From positions 1-36,801 of the forward strand of contig JAOAPV010000116.1 of the NCBI GenBank assembly GCA_025463055.1: a stretch of 36,801 nucleotides of DNA, given 5' to 3'. Position numbers and translations under genes: made by a program. Under the pieces are notes generated by a model that ran no database searches, was not told where the DNA came from, and saw nothing but the letters and a program-made list of their open reading frames with translations. This document shows positions 24,880 to 32,352 of this stretch, piece after piece (position 1 is the first letter of the stretch; the number at the start of each line of letters is the position of its first letter). This stretch comes from Candidatus Acidiferrum typicum. GTDB taxonomy: Bacteria; Acidobacteriota; Terriglobia; Acidiferrales; UBA7541.

Positions 24880-24972
24880 GGTGGACGAGAGGGGATTCGA
24901 ACCCCCGGCCTCCTCGTTGCGAACAAGGCGTTTTCTAAGCTAAGACGCGGTGCTGCAATCACCGAGCTTTCG
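24880..24972 (-). other. 3' half-tRNA-like sequence, left copy (candidate att site)
   Basis: Read on the minus strand this holds an anticodon arm (CCTTG, loop TTCGCAA, CGAGG), a 5-nt variable loop, a T arm (GGGGG, TTCGAAT, CCCCT) and the acceptor strand CTCGTCC followed by A. The matching 5' acceptor GGACGAG is missing and the D arm is degenerate, so it is not a working tRNA. The anticodon position reads CGC (Ala). About 36 bp are identical to 36475-36510, and similarity continues to CTAAGCTAAGACGCG. Tyrosine integrases commonly use such tRNA 3' halves as attachment sites. Confidence 0.65.
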
Positions 24973-25003
24973 CAGCGGGTCATTGGATGGGCTACTTGGG
25001 CTA

Positions 25004-25037
25004 CCGGATGATAGTGGGTTCGACTCCCACACGCCTG
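25004..25037 (+). other. T-arm/acceptor-like tRNA fragment on + strand
   Basis: GTGGG (25014-25018), loop TTCGACT, CCCAC (25026-25030) form a textbook T arm, followed by ACGCCTG. No other cloverleaf arm is recognisable upstream. It points away from the minus-strand half-tRNA 40 bp to its left. Confidence 0.5.
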
Positions 25038-25046
25038 CGACAAAAA

Positions 25047-25517
25047 TGCCTGCATAATACTTGGAATTGTGCAGATGGTTTTGTTTCGTGTCGCAATTGT
25101 ACCAAAATTGTACAAGTGTTTTTACAAAGCACGCGGACCCCACGCGCGAGATAACCAGCTCCCCGCGCTGCGCCTCGGCTCATCAGGAGACGCAGAAATG
25201 TCCACCGTCCTCAATGCCGCAGGTGAATGCAGCGGGCTACCAATTCTTTGCCAAACAAGGATTTGAGGCCAGAGGATAAGGTCAGTGCCGATCAATGGTG
25301 GCAAGAAGGTCTCAAAACTCGAGAAATCACAACTGGCGTTTGGGCAGCTTCCGTGACCGCCCGTATGGACATTCGCTGACGTTAGGTGTGCCCTCACGAA
25401 CATCTCGCTCGTCATTTAGCTACCCTCGTGAACATGTCGCTCATTAGTTAGCAGTCCACACCTTGTCTGGTCGCCAGACCAGTGGTTGCGTGCGCCCACT
25501 CTTTCTACACTTGCCGC
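25047..25517. other. 471-bp spacer, no gene recognised
   Basis: No protein-like frame. Near its right end two 32-bp imperfect tandem units start CCCTC(A/G)(C/T)GAACAT(C/G)TCGCTC at 25391 and 25423. The first part (25080-25140) is AT-richer, with ACCAAAATTGTACAAGTG. Confidence 0.5.
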
Positions 25518-26510
25518 ATGATGAATCAAAGGTCGGATGTAAATACAACATTGAAGTATCTAGTGACTCTGGTACTTGCCGCATCGATGATCGCCAGCGG
25601 CTGCGCGGGTGTAACGGGTTCGAGTGCGCCAAGCCCGAGCACGCCGAAGCCACAGCTTTCTGCGGCTCCGATCAGTGCCCGATTCTCTGAGGTGGCAGCT
25701 GGCTCGAGGAACTCGCAAACCATTACGTTACAGAACAGTGGGAACACGAGCGTTATGATTTCCAGCGCAAAGGTAACCGGAGCCAGATTTAGCACGTCCG
25801 GTCTGACGCTCCCAATGAGCATCGCGGCGGGCCAGAATGCGGCCTTTAACGTGGTGTTTGCTCCCACATCCGCAGGGAATGCTGCCGGCTCGATTTCGGT
25901 TGTGAGTGATGCGCCTAACTCTCCATTGGCTATCGCTACGAGCGGCACAGGCATGGCATCGGCACCGTCGCTGAGCTCGAGCACGACTAGCCTGAACTTT
26001 GGAAGCGTATTAGTAGCAAGCCGTAGTGCGCTGGGCGTGACACTAACGAACACGGGGAACGTTAACATCACGCTCGGCAGTGTACTTGTGACCGGCGCGG
26101 GGTTCAGCGCAAACGGCGCCGAAGCGAATACAATATTGACACCCGGGCAGAGCGCGGTGTTGAACGTGATATTTGCGCCGTCCGCGACGGAAAGCATGGC
26201 GGGATCGATCGCAGTCACCAGCAATGCGGGAGTAGTCTCGATCGCACTGGCTGGCAGCGGAGGACAGCTAAGCTCGGATAGCGTCACGCTCAACTGGAAC
26301 GCGAGCACCTCGGACATCATCGGATATAACGTCTATCGATTTCTTGCAGACGGAACCTACGCGGAAATTAACAATGCGCCGTTGGTTTTGACGAATTACA
26401 CCGATACAAGCATTCAATCTGGTCAGACCTATACGTATGTGGTGACGGCGGTGAATTCGGACAATGTCGAAAGCGATTATTCCGATCCAACCATAGCGAC
26501 AATTCCCTGA
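25518..26510 (+). CDS. Lipoprotein with two choice-of-anchor-D (Ig-like) repeats and an FN3 domain
   Basis: A protein of 330 residues. The signal peptide ends in the lipobox ASGC (about 26-29), so it should be lipid-anchored and exposed. Two homologous beta-sandwich repeats follow: about 44-144 and 145-245, each with the pattern F..V..GS/SR....T..N.G....I....V.GA.FS and F.P......GSI.V.S, the ASH/choice-of-anchor-D type. The C-terminal part (about 250-330, VTLNWNASTSDIIGYNVYRF to YTYVVTAVNSDNVES) is fibronectin type III. Such proteins are probably structural or adhesive. The start is the ATG pair at 25518; an open frame further upstream lacks a signal. It lies just inside the left half-tRNA. 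Confidence 0.87.
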   Translation: MMNQRSDVNTTLKYLVTLVLAASMIASGCAGVTGSSAPSPSTPKPQLSAAPISARFSEVAAGSRNSQTITLQNSGNTSVMISSAKVTGARFSTSGLTLPMSIAAGQNAAFNVVFAPTSAGNAAGSISVVSDAPNSPLAIATSGTGMASAPSLSSSTTSLNFGSVLVASRSALGVTLTNTGNVNITLGSVLVTGAGFSANGAEANTILTPGQSAVLNVIFAPSATESMAGSIAVTSNAGVVSIALAGSGGQLSSDSVTLNWNASTSDIIGYNVYRFLADGTYAEINNAPLVLTNYTDTSIQSGQTYTYVVTAVNSDNVESDYSDPTIATIP

Positions 26511-26715
26511 AGAGCTACGAGGTCGGCGAAATCGGGTATGTATCGGGGGCCAGCCGCTAGGCTATAGCGCATCCATCGGTGCGACAGCTTCACTAAAGTT
26601 CTGGAATTCCGCGGAGCCCATGTGGGTTTGGATTTTGCGTCTCGTCGCATAGCCTTGAAGCATGTCGCGCTTTCATACAGCTTTGCAGCATTCTTGGCCA
26701 AAGCGGAAGACCGAA

Positions 26716-27045
26716 TCTATTGAGCCAAAGGCACGCGCCCTCCTTTCGAACCTTTCGAACCTCGCCGAGGGCCAGACTGGACCTACAAAGTTCAGCTCGA
26801 CGGGCATCGGGCCATCGGAGTCAAGACCCGTGGAGAAATCACCCTGTACTTGAGGAATCACAACAACTTCAACAAACAATTCCCGCAGATTCTCTGAGGC
26901 GCTCCAGGAACTTTCTTCAACACGGTTATCGACGGCGAAGTGGTAGCCCTGGGCGAATCTTGATGACCGGATTTTCACCGTCTCCAGCACCTCACAGTCG
27001 AAGCTTTGCGAATTTGCGAGCCCATTTTGGATCACGAATGCCACA
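26716..27045 (+). pseudogene. Degraded ATP-dependent DNA ligase (LigD ligase domain) fragment
   Basis: Pieces of a LigD-type ligase domain are readable in three frames. About 26716-26770 gives S-I-E-P then LLSNLSNLAEG. About 26770-26895 gives GPDWTYKVQLDGHRAIGVK and NHNNFNKQFPQIL, then a TGA. About 26920-26965 gives NTVIDGEVVALGES, then two stops. About 26970-27010 gives PDFHRLQHLTVEA. The order matches motif I to motif IIIa of the family. The catalytic Lys of motif I (K-x-D-G) reads Gln here (VQLDG). Several frameshifts and stops mean it cannot make an active ligase. Confidence 0.75.
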
Positions 27046-27382
27046 CGTCCGATCAGCCGACTATGCGTTCCCCTTGGCGGCGGTGCAGTGGCTTCTGGAA
27101 CCGCTCTCCTAGTTGTTCGGGTGTTTGATACTAAATCTGTCTGAGCGTGGAGAATCCAAGAGAATTGCTCTGGTTACAACTTGCTGGGCGGCGTAGCTCG
27201 TTACTCTTGGCGCATCAAAGAATTCTAATAATCGTGGAACGACTCCTTTAGCACAGTCTTGCAGACCGTTTTAATGAACCATGGGTAGGAAAGATTAACA
27301 ACGCACTATCGAACAAAGGCTGTTGTTAGCGACAGCGGTCAACAGGATAGATGAACTAGAGTAGCGACCAAGGGAGGCTGAA
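27046..27382. other. 337-bp spacer upstream of the RsbRD-like gene
   Basis: No gene, palindrome or repeat seen. It should contain the promoter for the 27383-29681 gene pair, but no convincing -35/-10 pair stands out. AT-richer segments lie around 27215-27310. Confidence 0.5.
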
Positions 27383-27880
27383 ATGAGCAAATCTGCAGAG
27401 TTTGTGACCGGCCCCAGAGAGCGCCCGGATACTGCCTCGATTGAGAGCGTGGCGGATATTCTTGAACGCGAACTTCAATCCGTGATTGTGGATTGGCTTG
27501 CTCGAGTCGAGCAGGAGCCAGACCTGAAGTGTATCCCGCTGAACTTTGAAGACCGGACGGGCCATCTTCCTCATCTTCTGCATGACGTGATTGCGCGCTT
27601 GCGCCTGGACGCAGGGACGAAAGCTCCGATTTCGAAGGCTGCGGCCGAACACGGGGATTTGCGGCATAGACAAGGTTACACGGTGGCGATGGCGGTGGAG
27701 GAGTCCCGTCTACTGCAGGTCACCATTTTTTCAACGCTGCACAAAAACGTGAAGAATTTGGAATTCAGCACGCTGCTTCCCGATGTTGTGACGATCGCGG
27801 ACGAGGTGGATGCGCAATTGAAGGAGCAAATGCTGCGCTTCATGGCGGCGGATTTCGCGAAGGCGGCGAAGGGCAAGTAG
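27383..27880 (+). CDS. RsbRD N-terminal-domain-like sensory protein
   Basis: A protein of 165 residues, all helical, with no transmembrane segment. The pattern ADILERELQSVIVDWLARVEQEP, HLPHLLHDVIARLRL, a central HGDLRHRQGYTVAMAVEESRLLQ and a C-terminal VDAQLKEQMLRFMA resembles the RsbRD N-terminal (four-helix) sensor domain. That domain usually precedes kinase or STAS output domains; here it stands alone. The ATG 27383 follows GGGAGG. It ends 49 bp before the GGDEF-EAL gene on the same strand, so it may sense an input for that enzyme. The link is inference from adjacency. Confidence 0.65.
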   Translation: MSKSAEFVTGPRERPDTASIESVADILERELQSVIVDWLARVEQEPDLKCIPLNFEDRTGHLPHLLHDVIARLRLDAGTKAPISKAAAEHGDLRHRQGYTVAMAVEESRLLQVTIFSTLHKNVKNLEFSTLLPDVVTIADEVDAQLKEQMLRFMAADFAKAAKGK

Positions 27881-27929
27881 CGCGTTTTTTGGAATAAGCA
27901 GATGCCAAATCCTACCGCTTAGGACGACG

Positions 27930-29681
27930 GTGCGCATGATGATGGATAAAAGGGCAACGGAAGCAATGGTTTTGGAAAATGAAGTCGCCAACGTGACGCT
28001 TGATTCGATCGGAGAGGCGGTACTGCGCACGGACGTGCAGGGCAAGGTCACATACCTAAATCGAAAGGCGGAAGAGATGACCGGGTGGCGCCGGGAAGAG
28101 GCACGGGGGCGTCCCATGGCGGACGTGCTGCGGCTCATCGAAAGCGTTGGCGGCCCAGCGGTTGGCAATGCCGTGGGAATTGCAATCCAAGAAGACCGAG
28201 CCACGAAGGAAACGGCCGAATGCACAAACTGTGTTCTGGTTAGACGAGACGGGTTCCAATGTGGAATCGAGCGTAAAGTGACTGCCATCCAGGACCAGGA
28301 TGGGAGTGTAACAGGGGCGGTTGTGGCTTTCCACGACGTGAGCGCGGCCCGGGCCAAATCGCTCGAAATGTCGCACTTAGCGGAACACGACGCCCTGACC
28401 GATTTGCCAAACCGCGTACTGTTCAAGGACAGACTGACGCAGGCCATTGCCCTGGCAGAGCGCCAGGGCAAGCAACTGGCGGTGATGTTTGTCGATTTAG
28501 ATCACTTCAAAAAGATCAACGACTCACTCGGCCACGATGTTGGCGACAAACTGCTGCAGTCAGTAGCCGGGCGATTGATAGCCTGTGTGAGACGGTCGGA
28601 CACGGTAAGCCGGCTAGGCGGGGACGAATTCGTGGTACTCCTCGCTCAAGTCGAGCACGCCGAAGACGCAGCCTATAGTGCGCGAAAAATCCTCAGGACG
28701 TTAGCGGCGCCGCATATTATCGACAACAAAAGCCTTGATATCAATGTGAGTATCGGGGTGAGCACCTACCCCAATGATGGGGAAGACGCGGAAGGTTTGA
28801 TTAATCGAGCGGACAACGCGATGTACGAAGCCAAGGAACACGGCCGGAATAACTGCCGGTTCTTCCGCCATGAGATGCACGCCCGGCTTGCAGAACGGCA
28901 ATCGCTGGAAGCGGATTTGCGTTGCGCACTGGGGCGAAACGAGCTTTTGCTGCACTACCAGCCTAAGCTTAATCTTCAAACGGGGGAGATCACAGGAGTG
29001 GAAGCGCTGATACGGTGGCTACATCCGCAGCGGGGAATGATATATCCTGCGCAATTCGTGTCGATAGCGGAGGACTGCGGTCTGATTGTGCCTATCGGAC
29101 AGTGGGTACTGCTGGAAGCATGCAAACAGGCGCAAACCTGGAGAGATTCTGGACTCGGGGTTGTGCCTCTGTCGGTGAATGTGTCCGCCGCTGAATTCGG
29201 CGCAAAGGATTTTCTGTCCGGGGTTCGGGCGGTGTTGATTGCAACCGGGGTGGAACCTCAACATTTAGAGTTGGAATTGACCGAGAGCGTGCTGATGCGT
29301 GACGCGGAGGCTGCTGTGGTCAACCTGCTGAAGTTGAAAGCCATGGGCGTGCAGCTTGCGATCGACGACTTTGGCACGGGGTATTCCAGCTTCACCTATC
29401 TGCGGCGTTTTCCATCGGACGCCCTGAAACTGCATCAATCTTTCGTGCAGGAGATCACGGCGGACCCGGCAGACGCGGCAATTGTCAGCGCCATGATTAA
29501 TCTCGGCAGGAGCCTGAAGCAGCGGGTGATTGCGGAGGGGGTAGAAACCCGAGCGCAACTCAAATTCCTTCAGCTCCACGGGTGCGGCGAGGGACAAGGC
29601 TATTATTTCAGCCCACCGGTTGTGGCCGAACAGGCCACGAAGCTGGTTGAGGACGGCATACAAGCAAGGGTGGTCCATTAG
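27930..29681 (+). CDS. PAS-GGDEF-EAL cyclic-di-GMP enzyme
   Basis: A protein of 583 residues, cytoplasmic. The PAS domain (about 18-140) is followed by a diguanylate cyclase domain (about 145-315) with GGDEF at 230-234 and an RxxD inhibitory site RRSD at 221-224 (five residues ahead, as in product-inhibited enzymes). The EAL phosphodiesterase domain (about 325-575) has EAL 358-360, Asn417, Glu452, DDFGTGYSS 479-487, Lys500, Glu536 and Gln556, so both halves look catalytically complete. One oddity is LKLHQSFV where LKIDRSFV is usual. The start is GTG 27930 with AGGA five bases upstream; the ATGs at 27936-27942 are alternatives. It is the only GGDEF or EAL gene in the window and sits beside three PilZ genes. 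Confidence 0.93.
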   Translation: MRMMMDKRATEAMVLENEVANVTLDSIGEAVLRTDVQGKVTYLNRKAEEMTGWRREEARGRPMADVLRLIESVGGPAVGNAVGIAIQEDRATKETAECTNCVLVRRDGFQCGIERKVTAIQDQDGSVTGAVVAFHDVSAARAKSLEMSHLAEHDALTDLPNRVLFKDRLTQAIALAERQGKQLAVMFVDLDHFKKINDSLGHDVGDKLLQSVAGRLIACVRRSDTVSRLGGDEFVVLLAQVEHAEDAAYSARKILRTLAAPHIIDNKSLDINVSIGVSTYPNDGEDAEGLINRADNAMYEAKEHGRNNCRFFRHEMHARLAERQSLEADLRCALGRNELLLHYQPKLNLQTGEITGVEALIRWLHPQRGMIYPAQFVSIAEDCGLIVPIGQWVLLEACKQAQTWRDSGLGVVPLSVNVSAAEFGAKDFLSGVRAVLIATGVEPQHLELELTESVLMRDAEAAVVNLLKLKAMGVQLAIDDFGTGYSSFTYLRRFPSDALKLHQSFVQEITADPADAAIVSAMINLGRSLKQRVIAEGVETRAQLKFLQLHGCGEGQGYYFSPPVVAEQATKLVEDGIQARVVH

Positions 29682-29697
29682 CGAAGAAAGAGGTTGT

Positions 29698-29925
29698 TCA
29701 GGCCGGCCGAAGCGGAGCACAGGATACTATCTGGGTTCGCAAGATACACCGGTGCGTCCGCGTAGGCACTTCTAGGCGTTTTTTCCTGAGCCACATCCCC
29801 TTCAACGAAGCCATTCTTTGTCGAGCGGCCGCTTGAAATGCTTGAAATGTTTCGACGTGTTCCCAGCGTTCAATTTGAACGAGCCTCGTTCCCACCGGAC
29901 GGCTGGTAGCAGTCAAATTGAACAC
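29698..29925 (-). pseudogene. Remnant of the PilZ-linked Cys/His gene region, cassette copy 1
   Basis: The frame overlapping the end of PilZ copy 1 reads NLTATSRPVGTRLVQIERWE, as do the corresponding frames in cassettes 2 and 3. After about 25 residues it diverges, and the C-S-D-P-E-C and H-C-G-H segments are absent. The second gene of this cassette has therefore been lost, or never copied, leaving only the overlap. Confidence 0.5.
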
Positions 29926-30217
29926 CCACGCCGAAGTGTCCTCTCGTAGAAGTACTAGGTTCGACTCGCACTACATGGCCTGAGTAAAGCCATTCGTTCG
30001 TCGACTCCCCGTTGATCATCTCCGGCATTTTTAGAAAGATTTCCAACGTTGTGCCAACTGGTATAACCGAATCTGTTGCAAAGAGAATTCCCCTCTTGGA
30101 TAAATTCTCAGATTCGCCCAACTCCTCCTGGTTCGCCGATTTCCAGATGCGAACACGAATAGGAATCTTGAACTTTTCACGGACGCTGAGACGACGGTCT
30201 GATAGGGCCGCTGTCAT
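29870..30217 (-). CDS. Single-domain PilZ protein, cassette copy 1
   Basis: A protein of 115 residues consisting of one PilZ domain. The c-di-GMP motifs are complete: RLSVR (RxxxR) near residue 9 and NLSKRG (NxSxxG) near residue 40, followed by the beta strands GTTLEIFLKMPE and YSGHVVRVEPSTSTRGHFGV. It likely acts as a small cytoplasmic c-di-GMP receptor that binds a partner. It is very similar to the proteins at 30917 and 35409. The ribosome site is AAGAG, and the conserved promoter-like pair lies at 30277-30304. It converges with the GGDEF-EAL gene. Confidence 0.9.
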   Translation of the reverse strand: MTAALSDRRLSVREKFKIPIRVRIWKSANQEELGESENLSKRGILFATDSVIPVGTTLEIFLKMPEMINGESTNEWLYSGHVVRVEPSTSTRGHFGVGVQFDCYQPSGGNEARSN

Positions 30218-30276
30218 GTGATGCTCTTGGCGCTTTAAGAGAATGGCGCTTAATCAACGAAGGAGAGGAAATTGAG

Positions 30277-30304
30277 ATTAAACCCGCCGGATCGTAGGCA
30301 GCAA
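30277..30304 (-). promoter_or_regulatory. Conserved promoter-like pair, PilZ cassette 1
   Basis: On the minus strand TTGCTG (30304-30299) and TTTAAT (30282-30277) are separated by 16 bp. The equivalent boxes, with the same spacing, occur before the other two PilZ genes, although this copy is the most diverged of the three. Confidence 0.45.
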
Positions 30305-30498
30305 TAATATTCCGTCAAGTAATACGTTTATGTTAAAAAACTAATCCGGCATTCGCTGTCCCAATCGCCGAGACAGCAAACTACGTCCAAGTGACATGTC
30401 CGTTAGCGCGTTAGGAAAGCCTCGAAACTGGGGGTCTATCTCAATTCCAATCATGCAATTGTTACCGCTGCGTCTTCAGCTATCGGGACAAAGCGGTC

Positions 30499-30876
30499 CT
30501 AGGTCGCAAAATTGTTCAGAATCCGCACCGGCTCCCTTCGTTGAGAGCGAACAGTAGAAATAGGAATGCTCTTTTCATATTTCTTTCTTGCTAAAATTTC
30601 TTTAATCCGCTTGCTATGTGCTTGCTTTTCTTCATCTGTCCAGTGAGGGTAAACGCTTTGGCGGTGAAGGTTGACCACAATCGGTTTAGGTACAGCAGAG
30701 AGGATGTGGCCACAATGCTCTACCGCCTCCACGTAATAAGCTTCACACATCGGAATTCCATAGAGTTCTCGGGTAGCAGTCTTGTCGCATTCTGGGTCGC
30801 TGCACTTCAAAACGTGTCCTCGATCATAGTCCTGATAGTTCCGTGCTGTCCGGCGCGGTCGATGGCAACTCCACAT
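30499..30876 (-). CDS. Cys/His-rich small protein, PilZ cassette copy 2
   Basis: A protein of about 125 residues from ATG 30876; an open frame extends back to a TTG at 30963, overlapping the PilZ gene. The conserved core shared with the gene at 34949 is LKCSDPEC, then YGIPMCEAY, then HCGHI and SAVPKPI, giving a C-x4-C...C...H-C-x-H set that could bind zinc or another metal. The C-terminal part is basic (AHSKRIKEILARKKYEKS). No family is recognised. Its consistent place after a PilZ gene suggests the two products work together. Confidence 0.65.
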   Translation of the reverse strand: MWSCHRPRRTARNYQDYDRGHVLKCSDPECDKTATRELYGIPMCEAYYVEAVEHCGHILSAVPKPIVVNLHRQSVYPHWTDEEKQAHSKRIKEILARKKYEKSIPISTVRSQRREPVRILNNFAT

Positions 30877-30916
30877 ATATATTTCGCAATGTTCATCTTC
30901 CCAGTGTTCCCAACGT

Positions 30917-31240
30917 TCATTTCGAACCAGCCTCGCTCCCACTAGACGCCTGGTAGCGGTCAAATTGAACAGCCACGCCGAAGCGTCGCCTCGGAGAAGT
31001 CCTAGGTTCGACTCGCACTACGTGGCCTGAATAGAGCCATTCGTCCGGCATTTTCAGAAGGATTTCCAACGCTGTGCCAACTGGTATAACTGAATCTGTA
31101 GCAAAGAGAATTCCCTTCTCGGACAAATTCTCCGATTCGCCCAATTCCTCCAGGATGGCAGATTTCCCGATGCGAACACGAATAGGAGTTTTGATGTCTT
31201 CACGGACGTTGAGACGGCGGTCTAAGTATGACTCTCTCAT
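30917..31240 (-). CDS. Single-domain PilZ protein, cassette copy 2
   Basis: A protein of 107 residues, a stand-alone PilZ domain with RLNVR and NLSEKG ligand motifs intact. It is shorter than copies 1 and 3 by a seven-residue gap in the loop after LLKMP. A strong ribosome site AGGAG lies six bases before ATG 31240, and the promoter-like pair is at 31309-31336. Its 3' end overlaps the long frame of the Cys/His gene by 47 bp, exactly as in cassette 3. Confidence 0.9.
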   Translation of the reverse strand: MRESYLDRRLNVREDIKTPIRVRIGKSAILEELGESENLSEKGILFATDSVIPVGTALEILLKMPDEWLYSGHVVRVEPRTSPRRRFGVAVQFDRYQASSGSEAGSK

Positions 31241-31308
31241 GTGATGCTCCTGGCGCTTTAGAGAGGGGGTGGCACTGAATCAAAGATGAGCAAGTAAGGG
31301 GAATCAAG

Positions 31309-31336
31309 ATTTAACTCGGCGAATCGTAGATAGCAA
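31309..31336 (-). promoter_or_regulatory. Conserved promoter-like pair, PilZ cassette 2
   Basis: On the minus strand TTGCTA (31336-31331), 16-bp spacer, TTAAAT (31314-31309), about 69 bp before the ATG. The block around it (GATTTAACTCGGCG and TAGATAGCAAGAATATTCCG on the + strand) is nearly identical in cassette 3. Confidence 0.5.
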
Positions 31337-31415
31337 GAATATTCCGCTGAAAAACACGTTATTGTAAAAAATTAATCTAATACCCCTCGCTGGCCAGGTG
31401 GGCGCCGCAAGCAGC

Positions 31416-32072
31416 CTATGCTTCGATTATCTGATTCCGCACTGCGTAGCGCACTAGCTCCGCAACCGAGTGGCAGCTTAACCGGCGCATGATATTGGCC
31501 CGGTGCGTCTCCGCGGTCTTAACCGAGAGCTCCAGGAGACTCGCCACTTCTTTAGTGCTGCGGCCTTCCGCCAGAAGTTGCGTTATTTCGCGTTGCCGCG
31601 CGGTCAGACGCCCCACGGGTGAATCGGCGCCATACGCGCGGGATTGATCACGAGCAAAATCGTTCAGGATTATTTCCGCGACTTTACCAGTGAAGAACGT
31701 ATTGTCGCCTTGCATCGCCTTGACGGCGTTCACCAGATCCCGAGCCGCGTCCGTCTTAAACACGTACCCTCGCGCCCCGCAGCCCAAAACTTTGTGAATC
31801 ATGGAATCCGAATCGTGCACCGTGAGCATCACGATTTTCGTCCGCGGGTCTTTCTCGATAATCTCACGGGCTGCTTCCAGGCCGTTCATGACAGGCATGC
31901 CGATGTCCATGACTGCCACGCCCGGGTGTGTTTCCGCGGCTTTTGCGACCGCTTCACGTCCGTCAGCCGCCTCGGCAACTACAGTCCATCCGGGCTCTAG
32001 CTCTAGCAGCCAGCGCAGTCCGGCTCGAAAGATTTCGTGATCATCCGCTATCAACAGCCGCAAAGGTCGCAT
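31416..32072 (-). CDS. NarL/FixJ-family response regulator
   Basis: A protein of 218 residues. The receiver domain (about 4-120) has acidic pocket DD at 10-11, phospho-acceptor Asp56 in AVMDIGMP, Thr in MLTVHD and Lys in YVFKTD. The LuxR-type helix-turn-helix (about 150-215) has LTARQREITQLLAEGRSTKE and LSVKTAETHRANIMRRL. It is a DNA-binding transcription regulator activated by phosphorylation. Start ATG 32072 is set by GGAGG five bases upstream; the open frame running further upstream has no such site. It is divergent from the histidine kinase at 32353, its likely partner. Confidence 0.94.
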   Translation of the reverse strand: MRPLRLLIADDHEIFRAGLRWLLELEPGWTVVAEAADGREAVAKAAETHPGVAVMDIGMPVMNGLEAAREIIEKDPRTKIVMLTVHDSDSMIHKVLGCGARGYVFKTDAARDLVNAVKAMQGDNTFFTGKVAEIILNDFARDQSRAYGADSPVGRLTARQREITQLLAEGRSTKEVASLLELSVKTAETHRANIMRRLSCHSVAELVRYAVRNQIIEA

Positions 32073-32352
32073 CGTTACCTCCAGTGAAAATCTATCAGGA
32101 GTCGCGGCAAAACATACACACATATAAGTACCATGAATCGTAAACTGTCGGCTTTTGGACCCCTCCTGCGGACGACGCTTCGCGCGGATAAAACTGTCTC
32201 TAAAGTGACAGATTCCCTTCATTCGGATGTCCATAATGTGCCCTCACCCCCCTTTCAACTTGAAGTACTGATCTGTCGATTCACTCTAATGCTGTGACCG
32301 CAAGGGAAAATCAGTAAGCACCAACAATTCAAGGAGAGAAGAAACCCAGCCT

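Noticed and set aside
24880-24972. Intact tRNA-Ala(CGC) gene
   Set aside because: The anticodon, variable and T regions look right, but the 5' acceptor strand GGACGAG is missing and the D arm does not pair, so it is only a 3' half.
24823-25011. Protein-coding frames with REGIRTPG-type sequence at both half-tRNA copies
   Set aside because: These are well-known spurious translations of tRNA-like sequence, not genes.
25391-25454. CRISPR-like or satellite repeat
   Set aside because: Only two imperfect 32-bp units without spacers; no array and no cas genes in the window.
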